A stretch of 64,000 nucleotides of DNA. Source: Blastobasis lacticolella (Eukaryota; Arthropoda; Insecta; Lepidoptera; Blastobasidae). The notes below the pieces were generated by a model, which saw nothing but the letters and a program-made list of their open reading frames with translations, did no database searches and was not told the origin of the DNA. Position 1 is the stretch's first letter; each line of letters opens with the position of its first letter. The translations under genes and the position numbers were made by a program. Below are positions 13,745 to 25,460 of the stretch, one piece after another. Where the stretch lies: contig LR990049.1 in assembly GCA_905147135.1 (NCBI GenBank), positions 4,295,428-4,359,427 on the forward strand, given 5' to 3'.

Positions 13745-13920
13745 CAAAGTCCGACGCCACGTCTGTCTGTTCGCGATAAACTCAGATACAATTGAATGGA
13801 TTCTTCAATAATAGACAACAGTGATTCATGAGGAAGGTTTAGGTGTATAATTTTATTTATTAATGTCACTACTGTTACGTTTGTTGTGCGAAGCCGAGGC
13901 GGGTCGCTATTACATATAAA
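13745..13920 (+). repeat. Dispersed repeat, RTE-type 3' tail
   Basis: Has CGTCTGTCTGTTCGCGATAA, GATTCATGAGGAAGGTTTA and the terminal TGCGAAGCCGAGGCGGGTCG CTA. The 20210-20372 copy ends in the same block. Confidence 0.65.
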
Positions 13921-13974
13921 AAATTCTAAACACTAAAAAAACAAAAGTAGTCTTGTCTAGGTATGTATGTTTTA

Positions 13975-14130
13975 AAACACATGCGGATAAAGTAGCAAAC
14001 AAGCTGTCTGCCTGATGGTAAGTAGTTATCGCAACCTGTGGACGTTTGATATACCAGGGGTATCACCCCTGTGTCACCGACCCTGTAAAACAGGTTTCAC
14101 TCTTTTCCTGAAGAATTCCATGCAATGCAA
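13975..14130 (+). repeat. Dispersed repeat family D, copy 1
   Basis: Shares CCTGATGGTAAG, GGACGTTTG and ACCAGGGGTATCACCC with 61795-61990, in the same orientation. It is noncoding. Confidence 0.65.
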
Positions 14131-14239
14131 CGGATTTTTAAGCGGCTTTCATGAATAGATCGAGCGATTCAGGAGAAATAAATACTAATTTCTATCTGTA
14201 CGTACCCATGCTTAATTTACTAACTAATACTATTAAAAA

Positions 14240-14300
14240 TCTGGACACACCCTAGCAGAAGCCGGGATTGACCGCTCAGATAATGATAATGACTATTAAA
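14240..14300 (+). mobile_element. LINE 3' tail fragment
   Basis: A short piece matching the extreme 3' end of the LINE at 2780-2812: AGCAGAAGCCGGGATTGACC, then GATAATGATAATGA. Only about 60 bases remain. Confidence 0.5.
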
Positions 14301-14309
14301 AATCTACAC

Positions 14310-17300
14310 TGCATTTGTGACACCTAACGTCCAATGGCAAGGATTCCATGTAGATCACTAGAAGGAATAACAAAGGAACGTTCCCGACTCCCGAATAGAG
14401 AGGATCGCATTTCAATGCAAAGCATCACCCGACGGACAATACCCGATGAACAAAACGTACCTAAGTAATGTGAAGTAAACGGTACACCGTTTCCTGGCCG
14501 TTGGACATTTGGTGAATGCAAAACGTGACCCAAACCACATTAACTAGACGCTAAAGAGTACCACAATCAAATTGGCACAAACTGCAAACCTCACATCAGT
14601 TCCAAAGCCAGCCAGTTAACCATAATTCCCTTTGAATAATAGACACGTGTAAAAGTGGAACGGCAAAAAAACGTTAGTGTGTCAACTCTTACTCATTTCT
14701 GACGCCCACACTGAAACCAGAACAAAGTTCAACGACTCAGTGAAACCCATTCACCGGTATCGCTGGTAGATCAGTAGGTAGAGCTGTCAGAAACAATGGC
14801 AGACGAGGCTCAGACGGCGGTGACGTCACCCAGTGAAAAGACAATTAGGCGGCTGTCAGTTTAAGGCCCGATTTCTCTTTGGAGTGCGAGCTTGAGTTCC
14901 ATTTATTGCGAGCGAGCTGTACGAAAAGTTCATTCATAGCGATAATGGGGACGGGAGCAGCAGGAAGGCGCAGCGGCCAACCGTTCCGGGAAGTGGCGGC
15001 AGACAAAGCGCAGACGCACGTGACGTCACGCCGTGGCCGGCCAATTGGGGCGACGGGCTTCGCACGCCCCTGTCGCCGGCCGAGTGGAAAGCACGGTTTT
15101 AATTTACAATAATTGATTTGTCCTCTAGAGTAACGTGAATCGTCGTAACTGGGCGGGTCGTCAGGACATATTAAATTCCCTTTTGTTTGTCATTACCATA
15201 AAATGCACTAATTTCCATAAACGTAGCACAATGTTATATTCTACAACAAATCAATAACACGAGTTGGCAAATGGCAAGCTCTGTAGAAGATTTGCGTGGC
15301 ACAAAATGCAAATGCACCGGTGAAGGCGCACCGCGTCAAACTACACAATTTATTCTGTAGGTATGTACACCTGCAGTTCCTACATATAAATAACACAATC
15401 AGTGGCAGCATAGAATAAAAAATGGTTTTAGTAAATTATTGATCGCGGCGCCAATTACAGAAAATCGACAATCCGATAGAATGTCAAAGCGCCGTGTTAC
15501 GTTGTACACTGGATGTGATAAAAATAGCGAATAGCAGACACAATTCCGCGCATTCCAGTCTTAATACGAGAGAGCCAGTCGGCCTTGTGTATAAAAAATC
15601 ACCCTTGCCTTGCAAAGTATCGCATGCCATTGAAACGGGGGAGCCAAGGCCGCGGTGTCAACGTACAGGCGGGACGCCACCTGTCCCCGCTACCCATTAC
15701 GAATACATATTCACTAGAACCATTACACGGACGGACAGAGCCGAGCCGCCGAGACCGGTGCAACTAGCTCTATTAAAAAAACCAGAAACCGTCGAAGGAA
15801 TTTGCAGCAAAAAAATTCATATTAAGAGCGACGGAATGGGCAGCGAAAATATCAGGATTGCAAGAAGAAATGTTACTATGCATCGAATCGCCGAATAATT
15901 ATAGGTACGAAAGTTTCGATCAAAATTGCGAAATGTGCTATCACAGGCGGAGCGATTTATCGCGTTGTTTAAACTTGTTGAGCATTCAGACAACGAATTC
16001 CTGAATGACGAGTCTTTATTAAGATTCATAGCGTCTGAGATCGCACCACGATGCGAGCGCAGATAAGTACCAACATGTTTAATTAAATCAAATCCTCTAC
16101 AAATAGCAGATTACGCTGCTAATGTTAAATGATACTGTATCCCAAAATAGTATATAAAAGTCATGGTGTCATAAAATGGTAATATGTAAATGACTGTGAA
16201 ACATTATGGCCGGTCAAAACTTAATACACGACTTTGACATGAAAATAAGTTTAAAATTATAATACAAATTATTTCATAAAAATACTACGACAAAAACTTG
16301 AGCTAGGAAACAGACACAACGTAATTTAGATATCAGCGGTACATAGCGCAACCCACGCAGCGATGTTTTTGTAACTGCGTCTATTTATAAAACCCTGTGA
16401 CAGCTTTTGTACCAACGTTATATTTTTATTCACACTTTTACTATCACGAGTTATAGATTAATATCGCGAGACGTATCTAAGATATCCGCCGGATGACGCA
16501 CGAGCTCCAAGCGATTCGCATTTTACTTTCGATTGTGGATTCAATGAGTTTAACGATTGTATACTGTACCATCTATACTGTCATACAATTTTGCAATAGA
16601 TTTCTAAGATTTACACGACTATACACGTCTTGCAGTTAAAATTGCCCGAGTTGAATATGCATTTATTATTATGACTTCTTCTGCATACAAAGACTCGTAA
16701 AAATCGGAGACCTAGTTAGTCACAGTGTGAGCCACCGAGATGAGATTTACAAGAATATTTCAGTAGGCGGCGCGAGGTTATTTCATTTGTTTCCAGAGCT
16801 GGTAACTGACTGCTCCAGAGGTTTATTTGCCCGAGGGACCAATTCATTATGACGATGCCGCCTTTTGTGGAGATAAGTCTGAGTAATGATAAGTTCTAAT
16901 TCTTGGGTTCGCAGAACTTATTTTGTGAATAAAGGGTTTCAATTAAATAAATTCGTTATCATTAAGAGCAAGAGTTGGTTCTACTCTATCTTTTGTGAAC
17001 AATGAAGTCGCAAATCACGCAACTTTAGATTCCAATTTTACTAGGTAAATACTACCAAATTATTCATCTTTCATTTGACACAGCAATAATTGACAAAGAA
17101 TCCCCGTTGGGTGCCATCACGGACTGGAACGCTCATTATAGAATGTTATATGGAAATAACTCCTTATGCAAACTAGGCATAGCTCGGGAGTTAATGAACT
17201 ATTACACAATGAGGTAGGCATTCAATACTTTCGGGGGCGTGCGCCGGCGACGTGTTGCCTTAGAAGCGGCGATCTCAGCATTACGTAAAGACGTTTTCTT

Positions 17301-18510
17301 AAAGTCGCAATGTTTATACGGATGCGGGCTGGCATGCGGCCAGTGGCGCTTTTTAATCGGTTTAAATTCATTGAGATACTGCTTTATTGCCGAACGTTTC
17401 CGAATAGACACCAGCGACCCTGGCAAGGTCGCTGATTATATATATTCGCAAAGTGGCCGGCGAAGTGGTAGACTGGGGGAATTCAGTATGGTGACGCAGT
17501 GCGACTGCCAAGCCAATTTATTTCAACAACAAACCCCTAACGTAGGGTAAAATGCTTTAATTAGGCTGTCACTCCAAGAGTTCACTAGAGCCTTGTGGAA
17601 CTGTGAACCTTGAACTACTGCCTGAATCCGTTAATGACCTATAATTGCGGCTTTAATGTGAACAGCCGCCAGTTCAAAGACATGTGACATTTACACCGCG
17701 TGTAGTTAGAACCTGACTTTGTCGGACTGAACCAGGATTGTCGTGTCCATATTGAATACGGACAAGCGCAATGATTCATACGTTCGCTATGTCAGGAACT
17801 GTTAACTCTAATAGGTATTATAATGCCATTAACACAGTGTGGTTGCAGAGCCAGCTTGAGCGGCGGCAATTTATGCGTAGGCACAAAACGTACCGTCCAA
17901 ACTCAATATTTGCATAAAACCATTTACACAAAACTACGCAGTGGATAACAAGTACTCGAACCCAACACATGGCCAGCCGAAATGACCAGATTAACGTGTA
18001 AACATAAATAATACGCCAGACGGTACATAACATTAATTTAATCAAATGTATTTAACGTAATTAATTTATTATAAGAACGCAGGACGGAATTCCTGACTAA
18101 ACGGTTGTGTATATTCACTTACATACTTTAAATTTGACAGTAGAATTTAGTATTGGGATACCTATATTGAGCTAAGAATACCTATCGGTACATTCTACCT
18201 CTACATCTTTCTGCCGATGATAAGGCTTGAACTAGGTACCTATTTATTTTTAAATTACTTACATAATTATAAATTGGCCAGTCAGTCTAATGCAGAATTG
18301 AAGAGAAAGTTTTTTTTGAGTCTGATCAAAAACTTATTATGAGCTATAAAAACGAAACCACATAACGAATGATAGCTGGTAAGGTAATACTGTCTATCAA
18401 TCAAGTTTCGACGGTTATTAATCTATGTAGCGAATATTGACAGGTGTTTTGTCTGTTGCTTCTTATTCAAGCACCTATAGAGTTATGTAATAATTTCAAA
18501 ACTTTGGTCG
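14310..18510. other. Bun intron: no gene recognised
   Basis: Apart from the CRE island (14800-15110) I see GC-richer patches at 15600-15790 and 17230-17470 and otherwise A+T-rich sequence. The 134-codon frame at 15494-15898 has no family likeness. Confidence 0.45.
14800..15110. promoter_or_regulatory. CpG-rich island with two CRE palindromes in the bun intron
   Basis: GC-rich, CpG-rich sequence in an A+T-rich intron. TGACGTCA occurs at 14821-14828 and at 15021-15028, exactly 200 bases apart. The second overlaps an E-box (CACGTGACGTCAC). It could be an enhancer or an alternative bun promoter; that is inference. Confidence 0.35.
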
Positions 18511-18519
18511 TCTAGCGTC

Positions 18520-18655
18520 ATAATCATCATCATCCAGGCAGTCCACCATGGCTGTCTGTTTCCGGCTATTTCTCCTCTACTTCGTCCAGTCTTCAGAATC
18601 CTCACGTCGTAAGCCGTTCCATGCCCTTCCCCGCGGAAGGTCTATCCTGCTACCG
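18520..18655 (-). mobile_element. LINE C-terminal remnant, minus strand
   Basis: The reverse complement reads as a degraded GRPK..ANGLRREDTEDRAKWR tail of the same LINE family. It begins with a (CAT)n tract that corresponds to the LINE 3' end. It sits beside the foldback element at 18665. Confidence 0.6.
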
Positions 18656-18661
18656 GCGGGT

Positions 18662-18928
18662 TTATGCGCTTATTACACATTCCTAAATTCAGTGACTGAA
18701 TTCAGTAACAAAAAACGTGAGAGCAAATCAAAGTGGTATGTATTGCTCATAGAATAAGGTCCATTTTTGTATCTCGGATTTTTGAAAAGCGGAGCGACGC
18801 GTGACTTAATATAAGTGATACAAAAATGGACCTTATTCTATGAGCAATACATTCCACTTTGATTTGCTCTCACGCTTTTTGTTTCTGAATTCAGTCACTG
18901 AATTTAGGAAAGTGTAATAAGCGCATTA
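18662..18928. mobile_element. Foldback MITE with long inverted repeats and TTA target duplication
   Basis: Two arms of about 110 bases (18664-18773 and 18817-18926) are inverted copies differing at only four positions, around a 43-base spacer. The ends read TGCGCTTATTACAC. TTA stands on both sides (18662-18664 and 18926-18928), as for PIF/Harbinger insertions, which duplicate TWA. No transposase is present. High arm identity suggests a fairly young insertion or strong gene conversion between arms. Confidence 0.85.
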
Positions 18929-18929
18929 G

Positions 18930-21690
18930 GCACATATTTCCTACGTATGCCTAAGGCTTACACAGCCTGTGACCTAACCATTTCGTCATGTAGTGTCAGA
19001 CAGCTAAACTAAACTGTTTATCTGATTGGTTCACACGATTAACGTTTAAGCATGCGTCTACGGATCGTTGAATATAAGAATTGTTGGTAAGACGTTAGCA
19101 CGCACTACATACGAGTAGTTTAATCGATTCGATGTGCTCGATAGGCCGGGTGCCATGGTAGGCCCGCCCTGTAAATCATCAGAGGGCACACGGCCAGACT
19201 GCACTCTGTTATTTATTACATTTCTCCGCACCCACTGAGACAAGCATTCAGTATCGCCGCGATAAACCGCCTTTACGATCTATAGTAAAACCTCATACAT
19301 TTCCTGTGGAGCAGGCACATCGCGGGCTATGCCCTGACACGAAGTGCTTTCCACTGGTGGTTAACGTGCCGTTTACTATTGCAGAGGTTGCGTAAATAAT
19401 TCACATCGTATTGGTTTTGTTATAATATTTAAAAGTTGCCTTTTTAATTTTGCCATATTTCCCGGCATAGCAGCAGTAGCTAGCACCAATTAGAATGAGC
19501 TTATTAGACTAAACACGACCTATAGACGATAGTAATAACTCTGTTACATGAAGACACAATATATACCTAGCAATTTTAACTTTTCGAGCTTGAAACATTG
19601 AAATACAATCCAGAAGTTTCGCAGCATTCGCGATCCTTTGTGGAATACGATATTACACAAATGAATGTACAGTGTTTCGGTTTACTTGAAAAGTTGAAAA
19701 TAGGCAAGTAAAAATGCTGAAGAAACTGTTTTCGTCTATGTTGGTCTTTCAAGTCGTAAAGTTTACTTTTGTTTTACAATTGCGCGCCAGTCTCAGGTGT
19801 TGAGAATATTCTGCATGCAGCAAATAGATCAAAAAGTTGAAACATATTCCCATATAATTTTATTATATGACGCAGTTTGTTGTTGGAACACTTGAGTCGA
19901 GTTTGAGTTTACCTCAGTAAGGAAGGTAGTAAGTGAAAGGGAGAATAAACGTTAAATGACGCCCTCACTCACAAGTTACAATGAAAACTGTGGAGTACTA
20001 TAACACACAAAGCGCGTAGTAAAACACAAAGTTAATAATAATAAACTAGTAAAATCCAATACATGTCAGTGCATTTCCAGTTCATCATGAAAATAGCGCG
20101 AACACAGGCAAGACAGACAGAATTTACAACGCGAAAAATTTATTTAAGTTCGTCTCGATTGGGAAAATACTCATTCTTTCATACATTACATTAGGTAGTA
20201 TATTAAAGTCTGTCTGTCAGTCGGTCGGTATGTATGTCTTTCCGCTACGGATTTTGATGCGGTTAGAGACTTTTATCCGGAATATTCATATATAGGTATA
20301 ATAGATGCATATTATAAGTAAAGAACAGATAAGACAATCCGCGCGAAGCCGGAGCAGGTCGCTAGTAATAATCAAATTGTCATAGGAGAGAGACAACTTG
20401 GTAAATGAGATTTAATGCAGAAACCGCAACAAATCTAAAAATATTACCTATAGCAAGTACAGTAACTAAAAAATACCCACAACACTCAACCCACACAAAC
20501 ATTCCGCATTATTTTCCGACGCAATAAAGTAAAACGCCGTCGTCACGACAACAATACGTCACCTACAGACAAGAGATATATTCCTTTCCTTCCTACAAAT
20601 CATATTTCGTACTTGACACGTGTGCCGCACCGTTCGCAAGACCATGCGCCGGCGCAGCAAGCGCACCCACTGACCTCTGTGCGAACGAGATAAAGGCTAT
20701 TTTGAGCGACGCGATAAAATCGAACGCGTTGAACGTACCCATAGTATATCACACGGCATTGGAGGCGCCGGAAACACATGCGGACCTGTCATAGTCCACT
20801 CGATAAACACACTTCCGCTCAAGTGACTCCTTTCATTATCTTAAAAAAATATGTACCCACGAAAATGTGAGGTACATTACGTACTAAGGTACACGTTTAC
20901 GTAAAGGTAGTTATTTATCTCGTGTTCCAAAACACTAATTAAGTAATCTTATCTGATAAAAGTTTACGTAGTTGCTACTTAGGTTTTGTTAGGTATGGAG
21001 AAAACATGGCGCCGTTATTATCTTACGTATGTATAGGTTTGTCAACGATAAGGTATCCAATTTAAGGGTGTATTTCATTGAGACTATCCGCACTGCTATC
21101 ACTTATGTAGAATTGGAAGGCATGAACTTTACAATTTTCGAACTGGAAACCTGATAATGTGTTTGTACAAACATTTAGGCAAGTAGTGTTACTGGAGTAG
21201 AACATTTAGTTACTTAGTAACTGACAATAAAGGATAACGCAGTTCTTCAAGCCAAAAACAATACCTACATAATGTAAACAGGCATTCAAAGACTACGCCA
21301 CGAACATTGCACAAGTTATGGCGAGCTGTAAAACAAGGCGAAATGCAACGTGCAGCCGTATCTGTACATATTGGGACAGCAGCATGGAGACGGTTAAACA
21401 TCTGGTTTATTTATAGATGACAGGGCTCGATTGAGTGGGAGGCCTCGACCCCGGAGTCCGCTTTCGTGCAACTGAAAGGATTACCGGCCGTTCGCAAAAC
21501 TGCGAAATTGGGCTAATCCAGCTCGGCGACTGGTCGCATTCGGCCCAGAATGATCGAATGACCCGTGCGGCAGGTCTACCGCGAGATGACACATTCCCAT
21601 TTCTGCTATTGCAAGCGACTATCGTAATAACTGAAAGAGAAACTGTTTCCGAGAAATCTTGAGGGCCAAAGGCGTTTCAGAAAGACTGTG
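18930..21690. other. Bun intron: no gene recognised
   Basis: It holds the repeat tail at 20210-20372 and a GC-richer patch at 20620-20790. The 250 bases just before the minisatellite (21430-21680) are CpG-rich and unassigned. Confidence 0.45.
20210..20372 (+). repeat. Dispersed repeat, RTE-type 3' tail
   Basis: Has GTCTGTCTGTCAGTCGGTCG, TTTTGATGCGGTTAGAGA and the terminal GCGCGAAGCCGGAGCAGGTC GCTAGT. Same family as 13745-13920. Confidence 0.65.
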
Positions 21691-21696
21691 GAGTAG

Positions 21697-22290
21697 ATTG
21701 TCCTTCAATAGTGTCGGAGTAGATTTTGTTTCAATAGTGTGGAAGTAGACTGCGCGTCAATAGTGTCGGAGTAGACTGTGCTTCAATAGTGTCGGAGTAG
21801 ACTGCGCGTCAATAGTGTCGGAGTAGACTGTGCTTCAATAGTGTCGGAGTAGACTGCGCTTCAATAGTGTCGGAGTAGACTGCGCGTCAATAGTGTCGGA
21901 GTACACTGTGCTTCAATAGTGTCGGAGTAGACTGCGCGTCAATAGTGTCGGAGTAGACTGTGCTTCAATAGTGTCGGAGTAGACTGTGCTTCAATAGTGT
22001 TGGAGTAGACTGTGCTTCAATAGTGTCGGAGTAGACTGTGTTTCAATAGTGTCGGAGTAGACTGCTCTTCAATAATGTCGGAGTAGACTGTGCTTCAATA
22101 GTGTCGGAGTAGACTGCGCTTCAATAGTGTCGGAGTAGACTGTGTTTCAATAGTGTCTGAGTAGACTGCGCTTCAATAATGTCGGAGTAGACTGTGCTTC
22201 AATAGTGTCGGAGTAGACTGCGCTTCAATAGTTTCGGAGTAGACTGTGCTTCAATAGTGTCGGAGTAGACTGCGCGTCAATAGTGTCGAA
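21697..22290. repeat. 26-bp minisatellite, about 23 copies
   Basis: The unit is close to TCAATAGTGTCGGAGTAGAC plus TGTGCT or TGCGCG. Two unit types (GTGCTT and GCGCGT) alternate at the left side, making a 52-bp higher-order repeat that breaks down rightward. 26 is not a multiple of 3 and stops fall in the array, so it is noncoding. The left edge is degraded (TTTTGTTT unit). Confidence 0.97.
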
Positions 22291-23379
22291 GGAAAGAGAA
22301 TTTGGCGTACTAAAGTTGCTGACAGTAGACAGTAAATGATGAAATCGATTGAAGTCTAGGATATATATAAATTTGTCAAGTTTTCAAAAACTTTACTTAT
22401 TAAGGGAAAATTTTCATATTCTCAATTCACTAATGATTTTTAACTGATTTGATTGAATATAAGCTGGACCTGAATTTATAATTTCAAATGAAAACCATTT
22501 AACTATTATTTATTTATTTTTAATGTACCTAGTTTATTTTAATGTTATTGACCTGAGTATAAAATTGAGATGTTTTAAATTATCCGCAATATTGTAATTA
22601 ATTATAGTTAGATATGCAAAAACTATGCCATTTTATTATTCACAATAAATAATTTGATCTCAATGTAATAGAACAATTGATGTATTTAATTATGTATGAC
22701 ATCTATAAGTGTATTACATAAATCTAAAATTCAAATACAATTATTTGAATTGTACTGTCTGCTTCGAAGGCATAGGAGCTAGGGGAATAAAGTTGGACAA
22801 TGAAACTTGTATCGGACCAACAGACGCACTATCCTGCGTCTAGGCATCAACTACCAGCATTCGTAATGAAATCTAAGCATTTTATCTCCACAGAATTCAA
22901 ACGAGCCAGTTTGGATTTGAATAATTCATCACAGAGGTACGAGGCCAAATTAGTGCTTGATATAACTGAATTCCTAACGCGGCCTGAATCTTTGCTTTAC
23001 ATTTTGATAAGGAGTGCATTAAATTCCAAAACAAGTAACCTCAACGTATATCTACTGGAAGAAGAACACGAGTACTCAATACGTTCGCATCAAGATTCGA
23101 AGTGATAATTATCATGATAAAATCATCTGGACGCCTTTTGTCACAATAATATATCGCAATGTACTGAACCTTAAGATTCATACCCACCTCTCCCCGGCGA
23201 CAGCGGCAGAAAGTTAAGAAGCAGACCGGCGATAACCGAAAAACCACCTTATCTGGTGCTTGTAAAATGCAATTCACAGTCACTGTGCGTTCGCAGACAA
23301 GACGGTGAAAGCCCGTCTGCCCTTGCGATCTCTAGTTCCACAAGAACTTAATTGCACACGTTCCGTAAAACGATTCAGT

Positions 23380-23935
23380 GAATCAGTGACATTAATTGTC
23401 TACGAGGGCTTCATTTCACGTTCGCCTAGTCGATGGCGTGGCAGTGCCATTGACTGGGTACAAAGGGAAGGATAATGATGATCTCGGGGCCGACACTGGG
23501 GCTCTGGCAGAGTCTGTCCCACTTGTTCCGGTGTTTGACACGTTAACGAACGGGAAATATCGTTTTATCTGCCTCGTTAGAAAACGGCGTTTAATGGGTC
23601 AGATTACACAAGTCAAAGCATTTGCCACGGTCATCGGTGCTACTCGCCGTGTTAAACGTCGGTGCCGGGGCAACCACCGGGACAGGCCTGATGGGAGTGA
23701 CTCTTGCATTAGACGTGGGCAGTGGAGTATTATTGCGTCGGGCATTTTGCGTGCGGCCGCCATTACCGGCCAAGCGCAGCTGCATTCCAGTGGCGCGTCA
23801 TCTTGCGCGGTGCGCCTGCGCCGGCAACAAACTTTAATCTCATTAGAAAGTCGTAGATTCGGCTGAGGGGGCGATGACCGACACAGTTCGCGAGCCCCGC
23901 CCTGCAATCGCACGTGTAACAACGTCCGTCAATGT
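23380..23935. promoter_or_regulatory. CpG-rich island in the bun intron
   Basis: Unique-looking GC-rich sequence with overlapping open frames on both strands (up to 156 codons). None resembles a known protein. It may be regulatory. The region is flanked by ordinary A+T-rich sequence. Confidence 0.25.
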
Positions 23936-23997
23936 AAGTAATACCACACCGTACGCAATGTCGTATTTGTCACACCACCCTTGAGGCATCAAAAGCC

Positions 23998-24095
23998 CTA
24001 CTCTAAGATAATTTATACCTACTTACAACTTCAGAGAAATCGACTTCAGTTTTTGCTACTCTAAGATAAGGTCTACCTATTTACAACTTCACTTT
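23998..24095 (+). repeat. Short tandem duplication
   Basis: CTACTCTAAGATAA followed by CCTA and TTACAACTTCA occurs twice, starting at about 23998 and 24057. The spacing is about 59 bases. Confidence 0.7.
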
Positions 24096-25150
24096 TTTAA
24101 GTCTTTTGTCAACGTATTTATCATTGGCAAAGTTTATGAAGGAGTCACTGAAGTCATATATTTCATTCTATGAAGTGCTGATACCCTAACAGTGAATGTC
24201 AAAATATTTGCTTCAAAAGACACAAAAGTCATACGGTACAGCAATAATATAACGCAGACATGCGAGTCGAGTTGTAAATATGTAGGTACATATTACCCTT
24301 CATTCATTTACAAAGTTTCCATTGAGGAGATAAAGTGCCATATGTGGCAAGTTGCATACCCTTTTAACTTGAGAGTAATTTATTAGTAAACAACAAACAA
24401 CGCTTGTCTCAGCTCAAACGACTAGTTAAATTATTTATAGATTCTATTGATCTAAACATCCGTTTATTTATAAAAAGAAAGTATTTGATTTTTAGTTTAT
24501 TTGTAATGTAATATCCACTAAAACGATTAATAATTCTGGCTTGAACATAGCGATCGGCGAGCACAGTAAAATAGAATAATCCTTACAAAAATTGCAATAA
24601 AGTAAACTATTGTACATAGGAACATTAAGTTTACACCTTAATCCCACAGAAGGGTACAATAATTGCCTATAAGAATGACTGATATCGAAAATTATTTCAC
24701 TAAGAGTTGCATTATTTCCGTGTGCTTTAAGTAAGAGTACTTTATGCCCCTTAACAATAATATGATTCCGCGGGATAGACTGAATGTTAGGACGCGTAAT
24801 ATTACGCTGATATTTCCCACTGCAGCCATGTACCAATGACTATTTTCTGATTTATGTACATTAGTTAAATGCTAACCGACACTCTTACGGTGAGGGAAAA
24901 CATCATGATAAAATCCGCACATTCAGACTGAATCTGGACTGGTCAGGTTCCCCGGTAGCAGGGTCACGGAGGTCAGATGGCAGTTGCTTCACTGTTATTA
25001 TCTGCTCTGCTAAATCCTGGAAATCTTCGTGTATGTCGCTTAAAAATTCAGTTTCAATACAAATTACATATGTCATTTGTGAATATAATGTCAAAGCAAT
25101 TAAATTTAATGTCAGTACTAGCGCATAATGTTTTAAGCTATCGCGGTACA

Positions 25151-25207
25151 CATTTTAACAGTGTGTTGCGGGTTTCCCGGGGAAATCCGGAACATACTGT
25201 TAAAATG
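25151..25207. repeat. Imperfect palindrome
   Basis: CATTTTAACAGT and ACTGTTAAAATG bound a GC-richer centre (GGGTTTCCC GGGGAAATCC). A related half (AAACCCGGAACATACCCTTA) occurs at 3437-3460. Probably a small inverted-repeat element. Confidence 0.55.
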
Positions 25208-25339
25208 AGTACTTGCGCAATATGTACAGTCGAATGTTTAATTATATCCAGCAGAGTACCTATATACTCCTAGAGCACCAACCTATTGCCTGGCGAGTCT
25301 CGTACAAGGCGACTAAGTTTCATTAGGGATGATGTAATA

Positions 25340-25460
25340 GTTTCCCCATAGATCAGGGAATGGACAGAAGTGTATTCTGATGAGTACATTTTCCACATAG
25401 CAATCTCAAATCCGCCTGCCAACCATGGACATTATGGTAAACCCTCCAATAACATAGGAG
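25340..25460 (-). repeat. Dispersed repeat family C, inverted fragment
   Basis: The reverse complement carries GTTTACCATAATGTCCATGG then TTGGCAGGCGGATTTGAGAT. This matches the GCCATAATCTCCACGCTTGG block of 39847-40110 and 48672-48905. Confidence 0.5.

Noticed and set aside
15494..15898. 134-codon plus-strand open frame
   Set aside because: No recognisable domain, no splice context, and GC-rich composition explains the lack of stops.
21697..22290. Regular short repeats resembling a CRISPR array
   Set aside because: Units are directly adjacent 26-mers with no unique spacers, in a nuclear genome with spliced genes. It is a minisatellite.
23396..23866. 156-codon plus-strand open frame
   Set aside because: Overlapping frames of 64-107 codons are open on both strands in the same CpG-rich patch, so openness is compositional. 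The sequence shows no family motif.
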